From AP-15 sp035538335 (GTDB taxonomy: Bacteria > Pseudomonadota > Alphaproteobacteria > ATCC43930 > CGMCC-115725): a stretch of DNA of 64,000 nucleotides. The stretch spans positions 62,001 to 126,000 of the forward strand of contig DATLKN010000033.1 of NCBI GenBank assembly GCA_035538335.1. Reading direction: 5' to 3'. The translations under genes were made by a program, and so were the position numbers. A model generated the notes under the pieces. It worked only from the letters and a program-made list of their open reading frames with translations. It did no database searches and was not told where the DNA came from. Below, piece after piece: positions 1 through 7,418 of the stretch (positions are counted from its first letter, which is position 1; each line of letters opens with the position of its first letter).

Positions 1-691
1 CGTGACGCCAGCCGAAAAGAAACAGCGAGGCCGGCAGCAGGAATTGCGGCGCCGCCGTCAGCGCCCGGGCAAGCAGCGCCCGCCATGCCCCGGCGCGCAG
101 CTCGGCGAGCGCGGGCGTCGCTTCGAGCCCGACAACGACGAGCGCGTAAAAGACGAAGGCCTCGATATGGGCGAAATAAACGGCGATGGCGACAATGGCC
201 GAGGCCGCGGCGCGCCGCCATCGCGGCGTCTCTTCGAGCGCCAGCCACAAGGCCGCGCCGATGAGCGCGAGGCCGATCCCGAACAGATAATTGAGAAAGC
301 CCCACAAGAAGACGCGGCTGTAGAGCAAAAGGAATGCGAGCAGCGGCCAGAGACGCCAGCCGCCGGCTGCGACCCGGTTGAGCCACAGGGCGCCGCCGGC
401 GCAGAGTGCGAAAATCATGACGAGGAATAGCTTTGCCGCGACCGCCAGCGGCAGCAGGCGCGACAGAGGCGGGACGATCAGATCCTCGGCGAGGTCGGGA
501 ATCGCCGACCAGTTCACGGCATAAAAGGCGTTGCCGCCCTGGGCGATCAGGTGCATCCGCGCCAGGTGGTTCGGGTAATCGACGAGCGGCGGCAATACGG
601 TCGAGAAGACCGGCAGCCCGGCGAGCGCCAGCAGCGCCGCAAAACCCGCCCAGACGCGGGTTGCGGCCCGGCGCTGGTCGTTGTCCCGCAC
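1..691 (-). CDS. multi-pass membrane protein, 3' part missing
   Basis: An open frame runs leftward off the window edge, about 230 codons from a GTG at 691-689. It was translated by hand and is rich in long hydrophobic stretches: about residues 14-34, 87-105, 115-150 and 160-185. Between the first two lies a periplasmic-looking loop containing PPLVDYPNHLARMHLIA. A DYPNHLAR loop after the first membrane segment is common in uncharacterised alphaproteobacterial membrane proteins that resemble GT-C-type glycosyltransferases, but no catalytic motif can be assigned here. The frame stays open upstream of the GTG, so the start is provisional. It lies downstream of the dehydrogenase at 799-1500, separated by a GC-rich hairpin, and may be the third gene of that leftward group. 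That it is a real gene is fairly sure; its function is unknown. Confidence 0.6.
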   Translation of the reverse strand, partial: MRDNDQRRAATRVWAGFAALLALAGLPVFSTVLPPLVDYPNHLARMHLIAQGGNAFYAVNWSAIPDLAEDLIVPPLSRLLPLAVAAKLFLVMIFALCAGGALWLNRVAAGGWRLWPLLAFLLLYSRVFLWGFLNYLFGIGLALIGAALWLALEETPRWRRAAASAIVAIAVYFAHIEAFVFYALVVVGLEATPALAELRAGAWRALLARALTAAPQFLLPASLFLFGWRH

Positions 692-714
692 GCCCCCGCG
701 GCGCGGGTCTCTCC

Positions 715-790
715 CTCTCGCCGCTTTGCCCTCTCCCGTTCCCTCCCCCGCTTGCGGGGGAGGGTTAGGGTGGGGGTGCGTGAGGGGCTC
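715..790. repeat. GC-rich hairpin repeat, copy 1
   Basis: A C-rich run is followed by a G-rich run. It contains a perfect 10-bp stem (741-750 with 755-764, loop CTTG) and ends in GTGAGGGGC. A related block follows rne at 17378-17450. It lies just past the stop of the leftward dehydrogenase gene, so it could act as a terminator or be a dispersed intergenic repeat. No U-tract follows on either strand. Confidence 0.5.
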
Positions 791-798
791 GCCGCGGC

Positions 799-1500
799 TC
801 AGAACCGCTCGACCCAGGGTCTGAGCTCGATCTCCCAGGTCCAGGCCGAGCGCGGCTGGCGCAGCACGGCGAGATAGGTGGCGGCGATCGCGTCGGGATC
901 GAGCATGCTGTCGGGCTTGTCGGGCGGCTCGACCCTGCCCGGATTGCGGATCGCCCCGTCGATGACGAAATGCGCGACATGGATGCCCTGCGGCGCCAAT
1001 TCGCGGGCGATGCTCTGGGCCAAGCCGCGCAACGCGAATTTGCCCATCGCGAAAGGGGCCGAGAGCGGGTAGCCCTTGACGCTCGCCGAGGCGCCGGTCA
1101 GGAGGATCGCGCCGTGCCCCTGTTTCAGCATATGCCGGGCGGCTTCGCGCGCCACCAGAAAGCCGCCATAGGCGCTGACCGAGAGCGCGCGCTCGACCTC
1201 GGCCGGCACCAGTTCGGCGACGGGGCCGCGGGCCCGCGCGCTCGCATTGTAGACGACGACATCGGGGGCGCCGTCAGCCGCCTCGACCGCCGCGAAGAGG
1301 CGCGTGACCTCATCCGGATCGACGGCGTCGCAGGCGAACGCCTCGGCGCCGGTCTCGGCGCACAGCGGCCCGAGTTTTTCGGCGTTGCGCGCGGCGAGCG
1401 CGACTTTCATCCCCTCGCGCGCGAAAAGGCGGGCGAGCGAGGCGGACAGCCCCGCCCCGGCGCCGACGATCAGCGCGCGCGAAAAACCGCTTTCGGGCAT
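799..1500 (-). CDS. SDR-family oxidoreductase with Phe in place of the catalytic Tyr
   Basis: A 233-residue Rossmann-fold short-chain dehydrogenase. The cofactor loop is GAGAGLS (residues 13-19), followed by ALAARN, which suggests NADP-type binding. NAS stands where most members have NAG. In the active-site region Ser138/Ser140 are followed by F150-A-M-G-K154, so the usual YxxxK has Phe instead of Tyr. As I recall, a group of bacterial SDRs with an FAxxKFALR motif shares this, so it may be a family trait rather than damage. The substrate is unknown. The start ATG at 1500 lies 13 bases after the stop of the CmcJ-type gene, so the two are probably co-transcribed. A catalytic role is plausible but unproven without the Tyr. 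Confidence 0.85.
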   Translation of the reverse strand: MPESGFSRALIVGAGAGLSASLARLFAREGMKVALAARNAEKLGPLCAETGAEAFACDAVDPDEVTRLFAAVEAADGAPDVVVYNASARARGPVAELVPAEVERALSVSAYGGFLVAREAARHMLKQGHGAILLTGASASVKGYPLSAPFAMGKFALRGLAQSIARELAPQGIHVAHFVIDGAIRNPGRVEPPDKPDSMLDPDAIAATYLAVLRQPRSAWTWEIELRPWVERF

Positions 1501-1513
1501 GGTCTCGCTCCGC

Positions 1514-2341
1514 TCACCAGAAGACGAGCGTGCGCACCTCGATGCTCTCGCGCGGCGGCGCGCCGGGCGGCGACGAGGGATCGTCGAAGGCGCCGTGCGC
1601 CGAGAAACGGGCGGCGCCCTTGCGGCTCGAATCGAAGCAGCGGATGAATACGACCTCGCCCGGCTGCATCTTCGGGAAATAGTACCAGCGCTGGCCCTCG
1701 TTGTAAGTGACCGAATAGATTTCGCCGGTGCGGTCGGGATATTTGAGATCGGTCGGCACAAGGTTCTCTTGCGAGAGGCTCTCGGCGTCGCACAGCGCCA
1801 GCGGCGATTCCAGGACCGGCCCCGCGATCGGCCGCCACAGATTGATGATCGCATAGCGCCGGCGCAGCAATTCCTCCGCTTCCTCGCCCATCAGCTCGCG
1901 CACCCGCTGCGGCGCCGATTTCGCGGTGTAATCGTTGTGGACGCGTTTCGCCGGCTGCTTGACGAGATTGCCCTTTTGCGAACGGGCGGCGTTGCGCACG
2001 ATATGGTCGAAGGCAAGCGCCCGGCGCGCGCCGGTCACCCGCCGCATCAGCGCCTCGGTTTCGGGGTAGCAGACCGCCGCGATCTCGCTCTCGTTGTAGA
2101 AGTTGCGCACGGCGCTCTTGTGGCGGCGCAGGATGAAGCCTTGCCGGTCGAGCGACAGCTCCTTTTCGATGGCGCGCGCGTCGTGCACCGGCACGCGGCA
2201 ATCGAGGCCCTCGCCGGTGCGCGCCGGCACGCCGGGCGGCGGCTGGTAATTGTAGGACACCGGCTTTTCCGCCATCGGCCGCAGAAAGGTCAGCGGGGCG
2301 ACGACGCTTTTCGACTCGCCGAGTTGCAGACCGTCCATCAT
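1514..2341 (-). CDS. CmcJ/NvfI-type oxidoreductase
   Basis: 275 residues resembling the CmcJ/asaB/GA4-desaturase-like family. These are small oxidoreductases or hydroxylases known from cephamycin and fungal secondary-metabolite clusters and also found alone in proteobacteria. Visible family features are KRVHNDYT (His135, Asp137), NLWRPI (167-172), and a C-terminal block of RCFDS followed about 12 residues later by AHGAFDDP. Two ATG codons are adjacent (2341 and 2338); either could start. It is the first gene of a leftward pair with the SDR. No biosynthetic cluster surrounds it, so the substrate cannot be guessed. The family call is good; the chemistry is unknown. Confidence 0.75.
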   Translation of the reverse strand: MMDGLQLGESKSVVAPLTFLRPMAEKPVSYNYQPPPGVPARTGEGLDCRVPVHDARAIEKELSLDRQGFILRRHKSAVRNFYNESEIAAVCYPETEALMRRVTGARRALAFDHIVRNAARSQKGNLVKQPAKRVHNDYTAKSAPQRVRELMGEEAEELLRRRYAIINLWRPIAGPVLESPLALCDAESLSQENLVPTDLKYPDRTGEIYSVTYNEGQRWYYFPKMQPGEVVFIRCFDSSRKGAARFSAHGAFDDPSSPPGAPPRESIEVRTLVFW

Positions 2342-2602
2342 TGCCTCTCGCTGTTGCGGGCGCGCACCGTGCGATTAGACGGCGCATCTTGTCAGAGATC
2401 ATATTTCCCGCCAACAGCGCTTTGTCCAACTAAGCCCCGCGACGCCCCGCCCTTACTCACTATGATGTTGAAAAATAGGGTATGTTTTCTTCTCAGCGTG
2501 ATATAATGGCCTCTAGTTGCCGCGCCTCGACACACCCAAGCCCACCCACCTAGAGCCACTAAAGGACCACTAAATTGCTAACCGACCTCAAGCTGCGCTC
2601 GC
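2342..2602. other. lower-GC intergenic stretch
   Basis: About 260 bases, clearly less GC-rich than the surroundings (for example 2455-2520). No RNA gene is recognised. A frame opening with TTG at 2575 reads LTDLKLRSLGSVSR and then stops at 2656. This resembles the N-terminus of P4-type tyrosine integrases but is far too short to be sure. The stretch may be a scar left by a mobile element. Confidence 0.35.
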
Positions 2603-2991
2603 TTGGATCGGTTTCGCGGACAACCGTCGCCGAATATTCCCATTCAAAGCATATCTGATCGGGATTTCGACCGGCAGTTGTTGGAGGTTTTGTTACAGTG
2701 GTGGAGAAAGCGATATTCGAGACCGGGCACGGGGTGGAAAGACCGGGCGTTGTTTCGTTCTTTGAACATGGCGAACGAGGCTGCCGGGTCGCCTGGCGGA
2801 ATAGTAACCACCTTCTACGATGCGGGTCGCTCAATCGGGCTATGGGTGCATGCGTTCGAAATTCTATCGCATCCCCGGAAGGGACGGCGAGCATCAATAC
2901 CGTCCTATCGCTCCTTGAAAAGGTCGAACGGGCGGACGCGGCTCCAGCCCTAAGGCGATGTCAAAACCGCACCACTTATCGATCAAAATAA
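2603..2991 (+). pseudogene. frameshifted remnant of a conserved hypothetical protein
   Basis: One frame (2603-2953) reads protein-like through NMANEAAG, YDAGRSIGLWVHAFEILSHP and then loses sense. The adjacent frame picks up with INTVLSLLEKVE (about 2892-2927) and stops at 2991. Joined, the two match a family of uncharacterised alphaproteobacterial proteins with a YDIGRxxALWVSAFEIL...VxxLL pattern, as I recall it. One indel near 2876-2892 would explain it. The N-terminal part also seems missing, because a stop lies just upstream in frame. It is either a decayed gene or a sequencing error. The GC content is lower than in flanking genes, consistent with acquired DNA. Confidence 0.5.
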
Positions 2992-3045
2992 CATCCGTCG
3001 CGGAACCGGCGCTGCCGGGCGACGGCTCCCGCGCCGGGAGGGCGC

Positions 3046-3339
3046 TTAGCGGCCCGACAATGCGTTGGCCGTGCCTGTCACAGTTCCGGTGGCAAGACCG
3101 ACCGCGCCGCCGACCACTGCCCCGACCGGACCGGCGGCGGCGTTCCCGCGCGCCGCACCATTCGCTTCGCCGCTGACCGCGCCCGACACCGGGTTCGAAT
3201 ACCCGTGAACCCCGATCGGCCGGCAAACGCCGCGATAGGGCGCGAAGCCGGGCGCACAGGGATTTTGTGCAAACGCTGTGCTCGCTGCGGTCGTAGCCAG
3301 AGCGGCGGCAATCGCGAGTACCTTCAGCCACGGTGACAT
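3046..3339 (-). CDS. small secreted Gly/Ala-rich protein
   Basis: About 97 residues. A typical Sec signal peptide ends near ASTAFAQ. A short segment with two Cys (NPCAPGF, GVCRPIG) follows, and then a glycine/alanine-rich tail with repeated GAVxG and GTVTG patterns. GGAGGA lies just upstream of two adjacent ATG codons (3342 and 3339); the second has the better 5-base spacing and is used here. It is probably periplasmic or surface-located. The function is unknown. Similar proteins are common near stress genes in alphaproteobacteria, but nothing here fixes a role. Confidence 0.7.
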   Translation of the reverse strand: MSPWLKVLAIAAALATTAASTAFAQNPCAPGFAPYRGVCRPIGVHGYSNPVSGAVSGEANGAARGNAAAGPVGAVVGGAVGLATGTVTGTANALSGR

Positions 3340-3429
3340 CATTTCCTCCGACAAGCTTGCAGTTGTGTTCTTGGCGCTGTCATGCGTCTGAACGGCGCAA
3401 GCTTCGATCGCGTTCCGTGCGTGGCAAAA

Positions 3430-3447
3430 GGAGCTGGAGCCAGCTCC
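3430..3447. promoter_or_regulatory. 8-bp-arm palindrome upstream of the dehalogenase gene
   Basis: GGAGCTGG and CCAGCTCC are separated by two bases. The palindrome lies in the region between the small secreted protein gene and the dehalogenase gene, which diverge, about 120 bases before the dehalogenase start. A second inverted pair, AAGCTTGC/GCAAGCTT, lies at 3353-3360 and 3397-3404. Either could be an operator; this is inference only. Confidence 0.3.
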
Positions 3448-3567
3448 AAGCGAAAAGTCCCGGCGCTCCTAAACCGCCCCTATTTCCGCTAAGTGCCTCA
3501 TCCCCCTTGCAGCGGGACTTCTCAGAGATAAGCTGCGGCTGTCACCCGCCTTCTGCCGAGGAGAGCG

Positions 3568-4443
3568 ATGCCGCAGCAAAAGCGTTTCCTCGCCGTCGAC
3601 GGCGAGCGCATGGCCTATGTCGAGGCGGGCGAGGGTGCGCCCGTCTTCCTTTTTCTGCACGGCAACCCGACCTCGTCCTATCTGTGGCGCAAGGTCATGC
3701 CGCCGCTCGCAGCGCTCGCCCGGTGCCTCGCGCCCGACCTGATCGGCATGGGCGACTCGGCGAAATTGCCCGCGCCCGGCCCCGCCACCTATCGCTTTGC
3801 GACGCACCGCCGGATGTTGTGGGGCTTTATCGAGAAGGCGGTCGGGCAAGAGGCGCCGGTCGTCCTCGTCGTGCACGATTGGGGCTCGGCGCTCGGCCTC
3901 GACTGGGCCAATCATCACCGCGCCCGCGTCCGGGGCATCGCCTATATGGAGGCGATCGTGCGCCCGCTCGTTTGGGCCGAGTGGCCCGAAGCCTCGCGCC
4001 GCGTCTTCGAGGGCTTTCGCTCGGAGAAGGGCGAGGAGATGATCCTCGAGCGCAACCTCTTCGTCGAACGCGTCCTGCCGGGCTCGATCCTCCGCAAGCT
4101 GGAGCCGGAGGAAATGGCGGAATACCGCCGGCCTTTCGCGACCCCAGCCGAGCGCTGGCCGACCCTCGCCTGGCCGCGCGAGATCCCGATCGAGGGCGAG
4201 CCCGCCGACGTCGCCGCGCTCGTCGCGGATTACGCCGCCTGGATGGGCGGGAACGATCTGCCGAAGCTTTTCGTCAACGCCGATCCCGGCGCGATCCTCG
4301 TCGGGCCGCAGCGCGAGTTCTGCCGCGGTTGGCGGCGGCAGACCGAAGTTACGGTGCCCGGGAGCCATTTCATCCAGGAAGATTCGGGGCCCGAGATCGG
4401 CGCTGCAATCGCGCAGTGGGCGAAGGCGGAGGGGCTGTTGTGA
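3568..4443 (+). CDS. dhaA: haloalkane dehalogenase
   Basis: A 291-residue alpha/beta hydrolase that hydrolyses carbon-halogen bonds to alcohol and halide. The full HLD-II catalytic set is visible: Asn33 in HGNPTSSYLW (halide/oxyanion side), nucleophile Asp104 in VHDWGSALG with Trp105 beside it, catalytic acid Glu128 in AYMEAIVRPL, and His267 in GSHFIQED. The length is normal for the family. The start ATG follows a GAGAG purine run. Its stop overlaps the start of a histidine phosphatase by four bases, so the two are translationally coupled. The substrate range cannot be read from sequence; many soil and marine bacteria carry such enzymes without a known halogenated growth substrate. Confidence 0.9.
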   Translation: MPQQKRFLAVDGERMAYVEAGEGAPVFLFLHGNPTSSYLWRKVMPPLAALARCLAPDLIGMGDSAKLPAPGPATYRFATHRRMLWGFIEKAVGQEAPVVLVVHDWGSALGLDWANHHRARVRGIAYMEAIVRPLVWAEWPEASRRVFEGFRSEKGEEMILERNLFVERVLPGSILRKLEPEEMAEYRRPFATPAERWPTLAWPREIPIEGEPADVAALVADYAAWMGGNDLPKLFVNADPGAILVGPQREFCRGWRRQTEVTVPGSHFIQEDSGPEIGAAIAQWAKAEGLL

Positions 4444-5054
4444 CGACGATCCTGCTCGTCCGCCACGGCCATGTCGAAGGCATCGCGCCGGTACGCTTTC
4501 GCGGGCGGGCGGAATTGCCGCTCTCCGATCTCGGCCGCCGCCAGGCGGCGGCCCTCGGGCATTACATCGCCGCGAATTTCAAGCCCGAGGCGGTCTATAC
4601 GAGCCCGCTCTCCCGCTGCCGCGACACCGGCGCCGCAATCGCCGGGCATTTCGCGCTTACCCGTATCGCCATCGACGGCCTCGCCGACATCGACTACGGC
4701 GCCTGGCAGGGACTGACGCCTGAGGAAGCCGCGCGCCGCTGGCCGCGCGAGGTCGCGACGTGGCAGTCGCGGCCGCATTTCGTGGAGATCCCTGGCGGCG
4801 AGAGCCTCGCTGCGCTGTCGGCGCGCGCGACCGCGGCCCTGCACGGGATTCTCATGCGGCAGCCGGCGGGGACCCTGGCCCTCGTCGGGCACGAGAGCGT
4901 CAACCGCATCCTGCTGCTGCACGCGCTCGAATTGCCGCTGTCGCGCTATTGGCATCTGGGGCAGGAACCCTGTGCGCTCAACCGCCTCGAATTTTCGAAC
5001 GGCGGATTTCTTACCCATTCGATCAATGAGACCCAGCATCTGGCCGGAATCTGA
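4440..5054 (+). CDS. histidine phosphatase family protein
   Basis: 204 residues from GTG at 4440, overlapping the dehalogenase stop (GTGA). The RHG signature LLVRHGHVEG at residues 5-14 carries the phospho-accepting His. The second catalytic His lies in LVGHESVNR, with the supporting Arg in TSPLSRCRDT and Glu in IPGGES. This is the branch that includes alpha-ribazole phosphatases and cofactor-dependent phosphoglycerate mutases. Without cobalamin genes nearby, a general small-molecule phosphatase is as likely. Coupling to a dehalogenase is unusual and suggests co-expression. It ends just before a nested inverted repeat. Confidence 0.85.
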   Translation: MTTILLVRHGHVEGIAPVRFRGRAELPLSDLGRRQAAALGHYIAANFKPEAVYTSPLSRCRDTGAAIAGHFALTRIAIDGLADIDYGAWQGLTPEEAARRWPREVATWQSRPHFVEIPGGESLAALSARATAALHGILMRQPAGTLALVGHESVNRILLLHALELPLSRYWHLGQEPCALNRLEFSNGGFLTHSINETQHLAGI

Positions 5055-5198
5055 TTTCACCAGGGAGGCACAGAGGACACGGAGGATCCTGTCATTGCGA
5101 GGCGCCGAAGGCGCCGCGGCGATCTCGCCGGGATAGCTTCGCTTCGCTCGCAATGACACGGTTTTCTCCTCCGTGCTCTCCGTGCCTCCGTGGTGAAA
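5055..5198. repeat. nested inverted repeat (outer arms)
   Basis: Between convergent genes. The outer arms read TTTCACC...GAGGCAC (from 5055) and GTGCCTCCGTGGTGAAA (ending about 5198), with GGAGGA (5081-5086) facing TCCTCC (5167-5172). They enclose the 67-bp element at 5091-5157. The whole block could fold into one long hairpin and serve as a two-sided terminator. Confidence 0.55.
5091..5157. repeat. 67-bp dispersed inverted-repeat element, copy A
   Basis: Ends are GTCATTGCGAG and CTCGCAATGAC, a perfect 11-bp inverted repeat. The core has GGCGCCGAAGGCGCCGCGG and GCTTCGCTTCG. Related copies lie at 19757-19823 and 40360-40427. All are intergenic and near gene ends. Confidence 0.75.
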
Positions 5199-5200
5199 TT

Positions 5201-5986
5201 TCACTTCCGCTTTCTCGGGCCGGCGAAGGCGGTGACGACGCCGTGCAAGGTGCGCAATTCCTGCTCGGTGCAGCCCGCCCGCTGAAAGAGATTGCGCAGG
5301 TTGCGCAGCATGCTCGGCCGCTTGTCGGCGGCGCGCAGAAAGCCGCTGTCGTCGAGCGCCTCCTCGAGGTGCTCGAAAAAGGACAGCAACTCGCCTTTCG
5401 TCGCCGGCCGGCTGCGCCCCAGATGCATCCGCTCGGGCGGCGGTGGGGCAAGCGCGATGAACCATTCGTAACCGACGATCAGCACCGCCTGCGCCAGGTT
5501 GAGGGAAGAGAAGCCGGGGTTGAGCGGCACCGAGAGGAGCGTGTCGGCGAGCACGATCTCGTCATTGAGGAGCCCGGTGCGTTCGGGTCCGAAGAGCACG
5601 CCGCTGAGTTCGCCTGCCGCCAGATATTCGCGCATCTCGCCGGCCGCTTGCCGCGGCGTCACCGCCCGCTTCACCATCATCCGCTCGCGCGCGCTCGCGG
5701 CGTAGACATGCACGAGCCCGCCGATTGCCGCCGGCACGTCGGCAAAAAGCCGCGCGTTTTGCAGCACCGCGTCGGCGCCGCTCGCCGCCGCCACCGCTTT
5801 CGCCGACGGCCAGCCGTCGCGCGGGGCGACGAGGCGCAGATCGTCGAGCCCGCAATTCATCATCGCGCGGGCCGCGGTGCCGATGTTCTCGCCCAATTGC
5901 GGGCGCACCAGGATGATCGCCGGGCCGCCCTTGAGCGGCGGCCGGCGGCGGTCGGTGCCGGCCCCACCCTTGAAAGCTTCGCTCAA
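5201..5986 (-). CDS. TrmJ-like tRNA/rRNA 2'-O-methyltransferase (SPOUT)
   Basis: 261 residues of the SpoU/TrmH SPOUT superfamily, which transfers methyl from S-adenosylmethionine to ribose 2'-OH in RNA. Motif 1 is RPQLGENIGTAARAM (about residues 31-45); motif 2 is GVLFGPERTGL; motif 3 is SVPLNPGFSSLNLAQAV. The layout and C-terminal helical extension (FFEHLEEAL, RNLRNLFQRAG) match TrmJ, which modifies tRNA position 32. The best start is TTG at 5986, overlapping the cysS stop (TTGA), since no ATG fits. It follows cysS in a coupled leftward pair. The class is certain; the exact RNA target is inferred. Confidence 0.85.
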   Translation of the reverse strand: MSEAFKGGAGTDRRRPPLKGGPAIILVRPQLGENIGTAARAMMNCGLDDLRLVAPRDGWPSAKAVAAASGADAVLQNARLFADVPAAIGGLVHVYAASARERMMVKRAVTPRQAAGEMREYLAAGELSGVLFGPERTGLLNDEIVLADTLLSVPLNPGFSSLNLAQAVLIVGYEWFIALAPPPPERMHLGRSRPATKGELLSFFEHLEEALDDSGFLRAADKRPSMLRNLRNLFQRAGCTEQELRTLHGVVTAFAGPRKRK

Positions 5987-7377
5987 TCCTTGCGCCACCA
6001 GGTGGTCGTGCCGTCGGGCTTGTCCTCGAGGAGGATGCCCTCTTCGCCGAGCGCCGCGCGGATGCGGTCCGCTTCGGCGAAGCGGCGGGAGCGCCGCGCC
6101 GCGGCCCGCTCGGCGATCCGCGCCTCGATCCGTTGCGCGTCGGCGGCGGCGCTGCCGCGCAGCCAATCGAGCGGGTTCTTGTCGAGCAGCCCCATCAGCC
6201 GCCCGCCGCGTTCGAGCGCATTCTGCAATGCCGAGCGCGCCGCGTCCGAGCTGGTGCGGTTGACGGCGCCGGCCAGTTCATGCAGGCCGGCGATGGCGAG
6301 CGGCGTGTTGAGGTCGTCTTCGAGCGCCTCTTTGACCGGGCGCAGCGCTTCCTCGGCTTCGCCGAATCGCTCGAAGACCGGGTCGCGCGGCAAGCTCAGG
6401 GCGCGATAGAAGCGGTCGAGGCTGTGCCGCGCCTGGCGCAGTTTTTCCTCCGTCCAGTCGAGCGGGTCGCGGTAGTGCGTCGACAAGAGGGCGAGGCGCA
6501 CCGCCTCGCCCGGCGCGCCCTTGTCGAGCACCTCGCGTACCGTCACGATGTTGCCGAGCGATTTCGACATCTTGACGCCATCGACCGTCAGCATCTCGTT
6601 GTGCATCCAAACGCGCGCGAACATACGGCCTTGGTGCGCGCCCTCGCTCTGCGCGATCTCGTTCTCGTGGTGCGGGAAAATGAGGTCGAGCCCGCCGCCG
6701 TGGATGTCGAAGCTCTCGCCGAGATTGGCTTCGCTCATCGCCGAGCATTCGATGTGCCAGCCCGGCCGGCCGCGGCCCCACGGGCTTTCCCAGCCGGGCA
6801 GGTCCGGCGAAGACGGCTTCCACAATACGAAGTCGCCGGGATCGCGCTTGTAGGGCGCGACCTCGACGCGGGCGCCCGCCAGCATCTCCTCGCGCGAGCG
6901 GCGCGCGAGCTTGCCGTAATCGGCGGCGGTCGCGACCGAAAACAGCACGTGGCCTTCGGCAGCGTAAGCATGCCCCGAGGCGATCAGCCGCTCGATCAGC
7001 GCGATCATCTCCTTGATGTATTCGGTCGCGCGCGGCTCGATCGAAGGCGGCAGCGTCCCGAGCGCCGCCATGTCGGCGTGGAAATCGGCGGTCGTGCGCG
7101 CCGTCAGCGCCGCGATCGGCTCGTTGTTCTCGCGCGCCGCGTCGATGATCTTGTCCTCGACATCGGTGATGTTGCGCACATAGACGACATGTTCGGCGCC
7201 GTACTCCTCGCGCAAGAGCCGGTAGAGCTGATCGAAGACGACGACCGCGCGACCGTTGCCGATATGGGCGCGATCATAGACGGTGGGCCCGCAGACATAC
7301 ATGCGCACGCGCGCGGCATCGAGCGGCTCGAACCGCTCTTTGCGGCGGGTCAGCGAGTTGTAGAGCGTCAACGGCAT
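5983..7377 (-). CDS. cysS: cysteinyl-tRNA synthetase
   Basis: 464 residues, usual length. This class I synthetase charges tRNA-Cys in the cytoplasm. Seen are the zinc/HIGH region YVCGPTVYDRAHIGNGR (HIGN as the HIGH box), the zinc-ligand block WHIECSAM and FPHHENEIAQSE, the KMSKS loop VKMSKSLGN, and the C-terminal DALR/anticodon region. Starts at ATG 7377. Its stop overlaps the following methyltransferase start, so both are probably made from one mRNA. Confidence 0.97.
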   Translation of the reverse strand: MPLTLYNSLTRRKERFEPLDAARVRMYVCGPTVYDRAHIGNGRAVVVFDQLYRLLREEYGAEHVVYVRNITDVEDKIIDAARENNEPIAALTARTTADFHADMAALGTLPPSIEPRATEYIKEMIALIERLIASGHAYAAEGHVLFSVATAADYGKLARRSREEMLAGARVEVAPYKRDPGDFVLWKPSSPDLPGWESPWGRGRPGWHIECSAMSEANLGESFDIHGGGLDLIFPHHENEIAQSEGAHQGRMFARVWMHNEMLTVDGVKMSKSLGNIVTVREVLDKGAPGEAVRLALLSTHYRDPLDWTEEKLRQARHSLDRFYRALSLPRDPVFERFGEAEEALRPVKEALEDDLNTPLAIAGLHELAGAVNRTSSDAARSALQNALERGGRLMGLLDKNPLDWLRGSAAADAQRIEARIAERAAARRSRRFAEADRIRAALGEEGILLEDKPDGTTTWWRKD

Positions 7378-7418
7378 CGCGCACGGTTAGCAGATCAGGG
7401 CCGTGCGGTCCACGGCCG

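Noticed and set aside
3180..3200. T-arm-like hairpin (CGGGTTCGAATACCCG) suggesting a tRNA
   Set aside because: No acceptor, D or anticodon stem can be built around it, and it lies in the coding sequence of a small secreted protein (GYSNPVSG).
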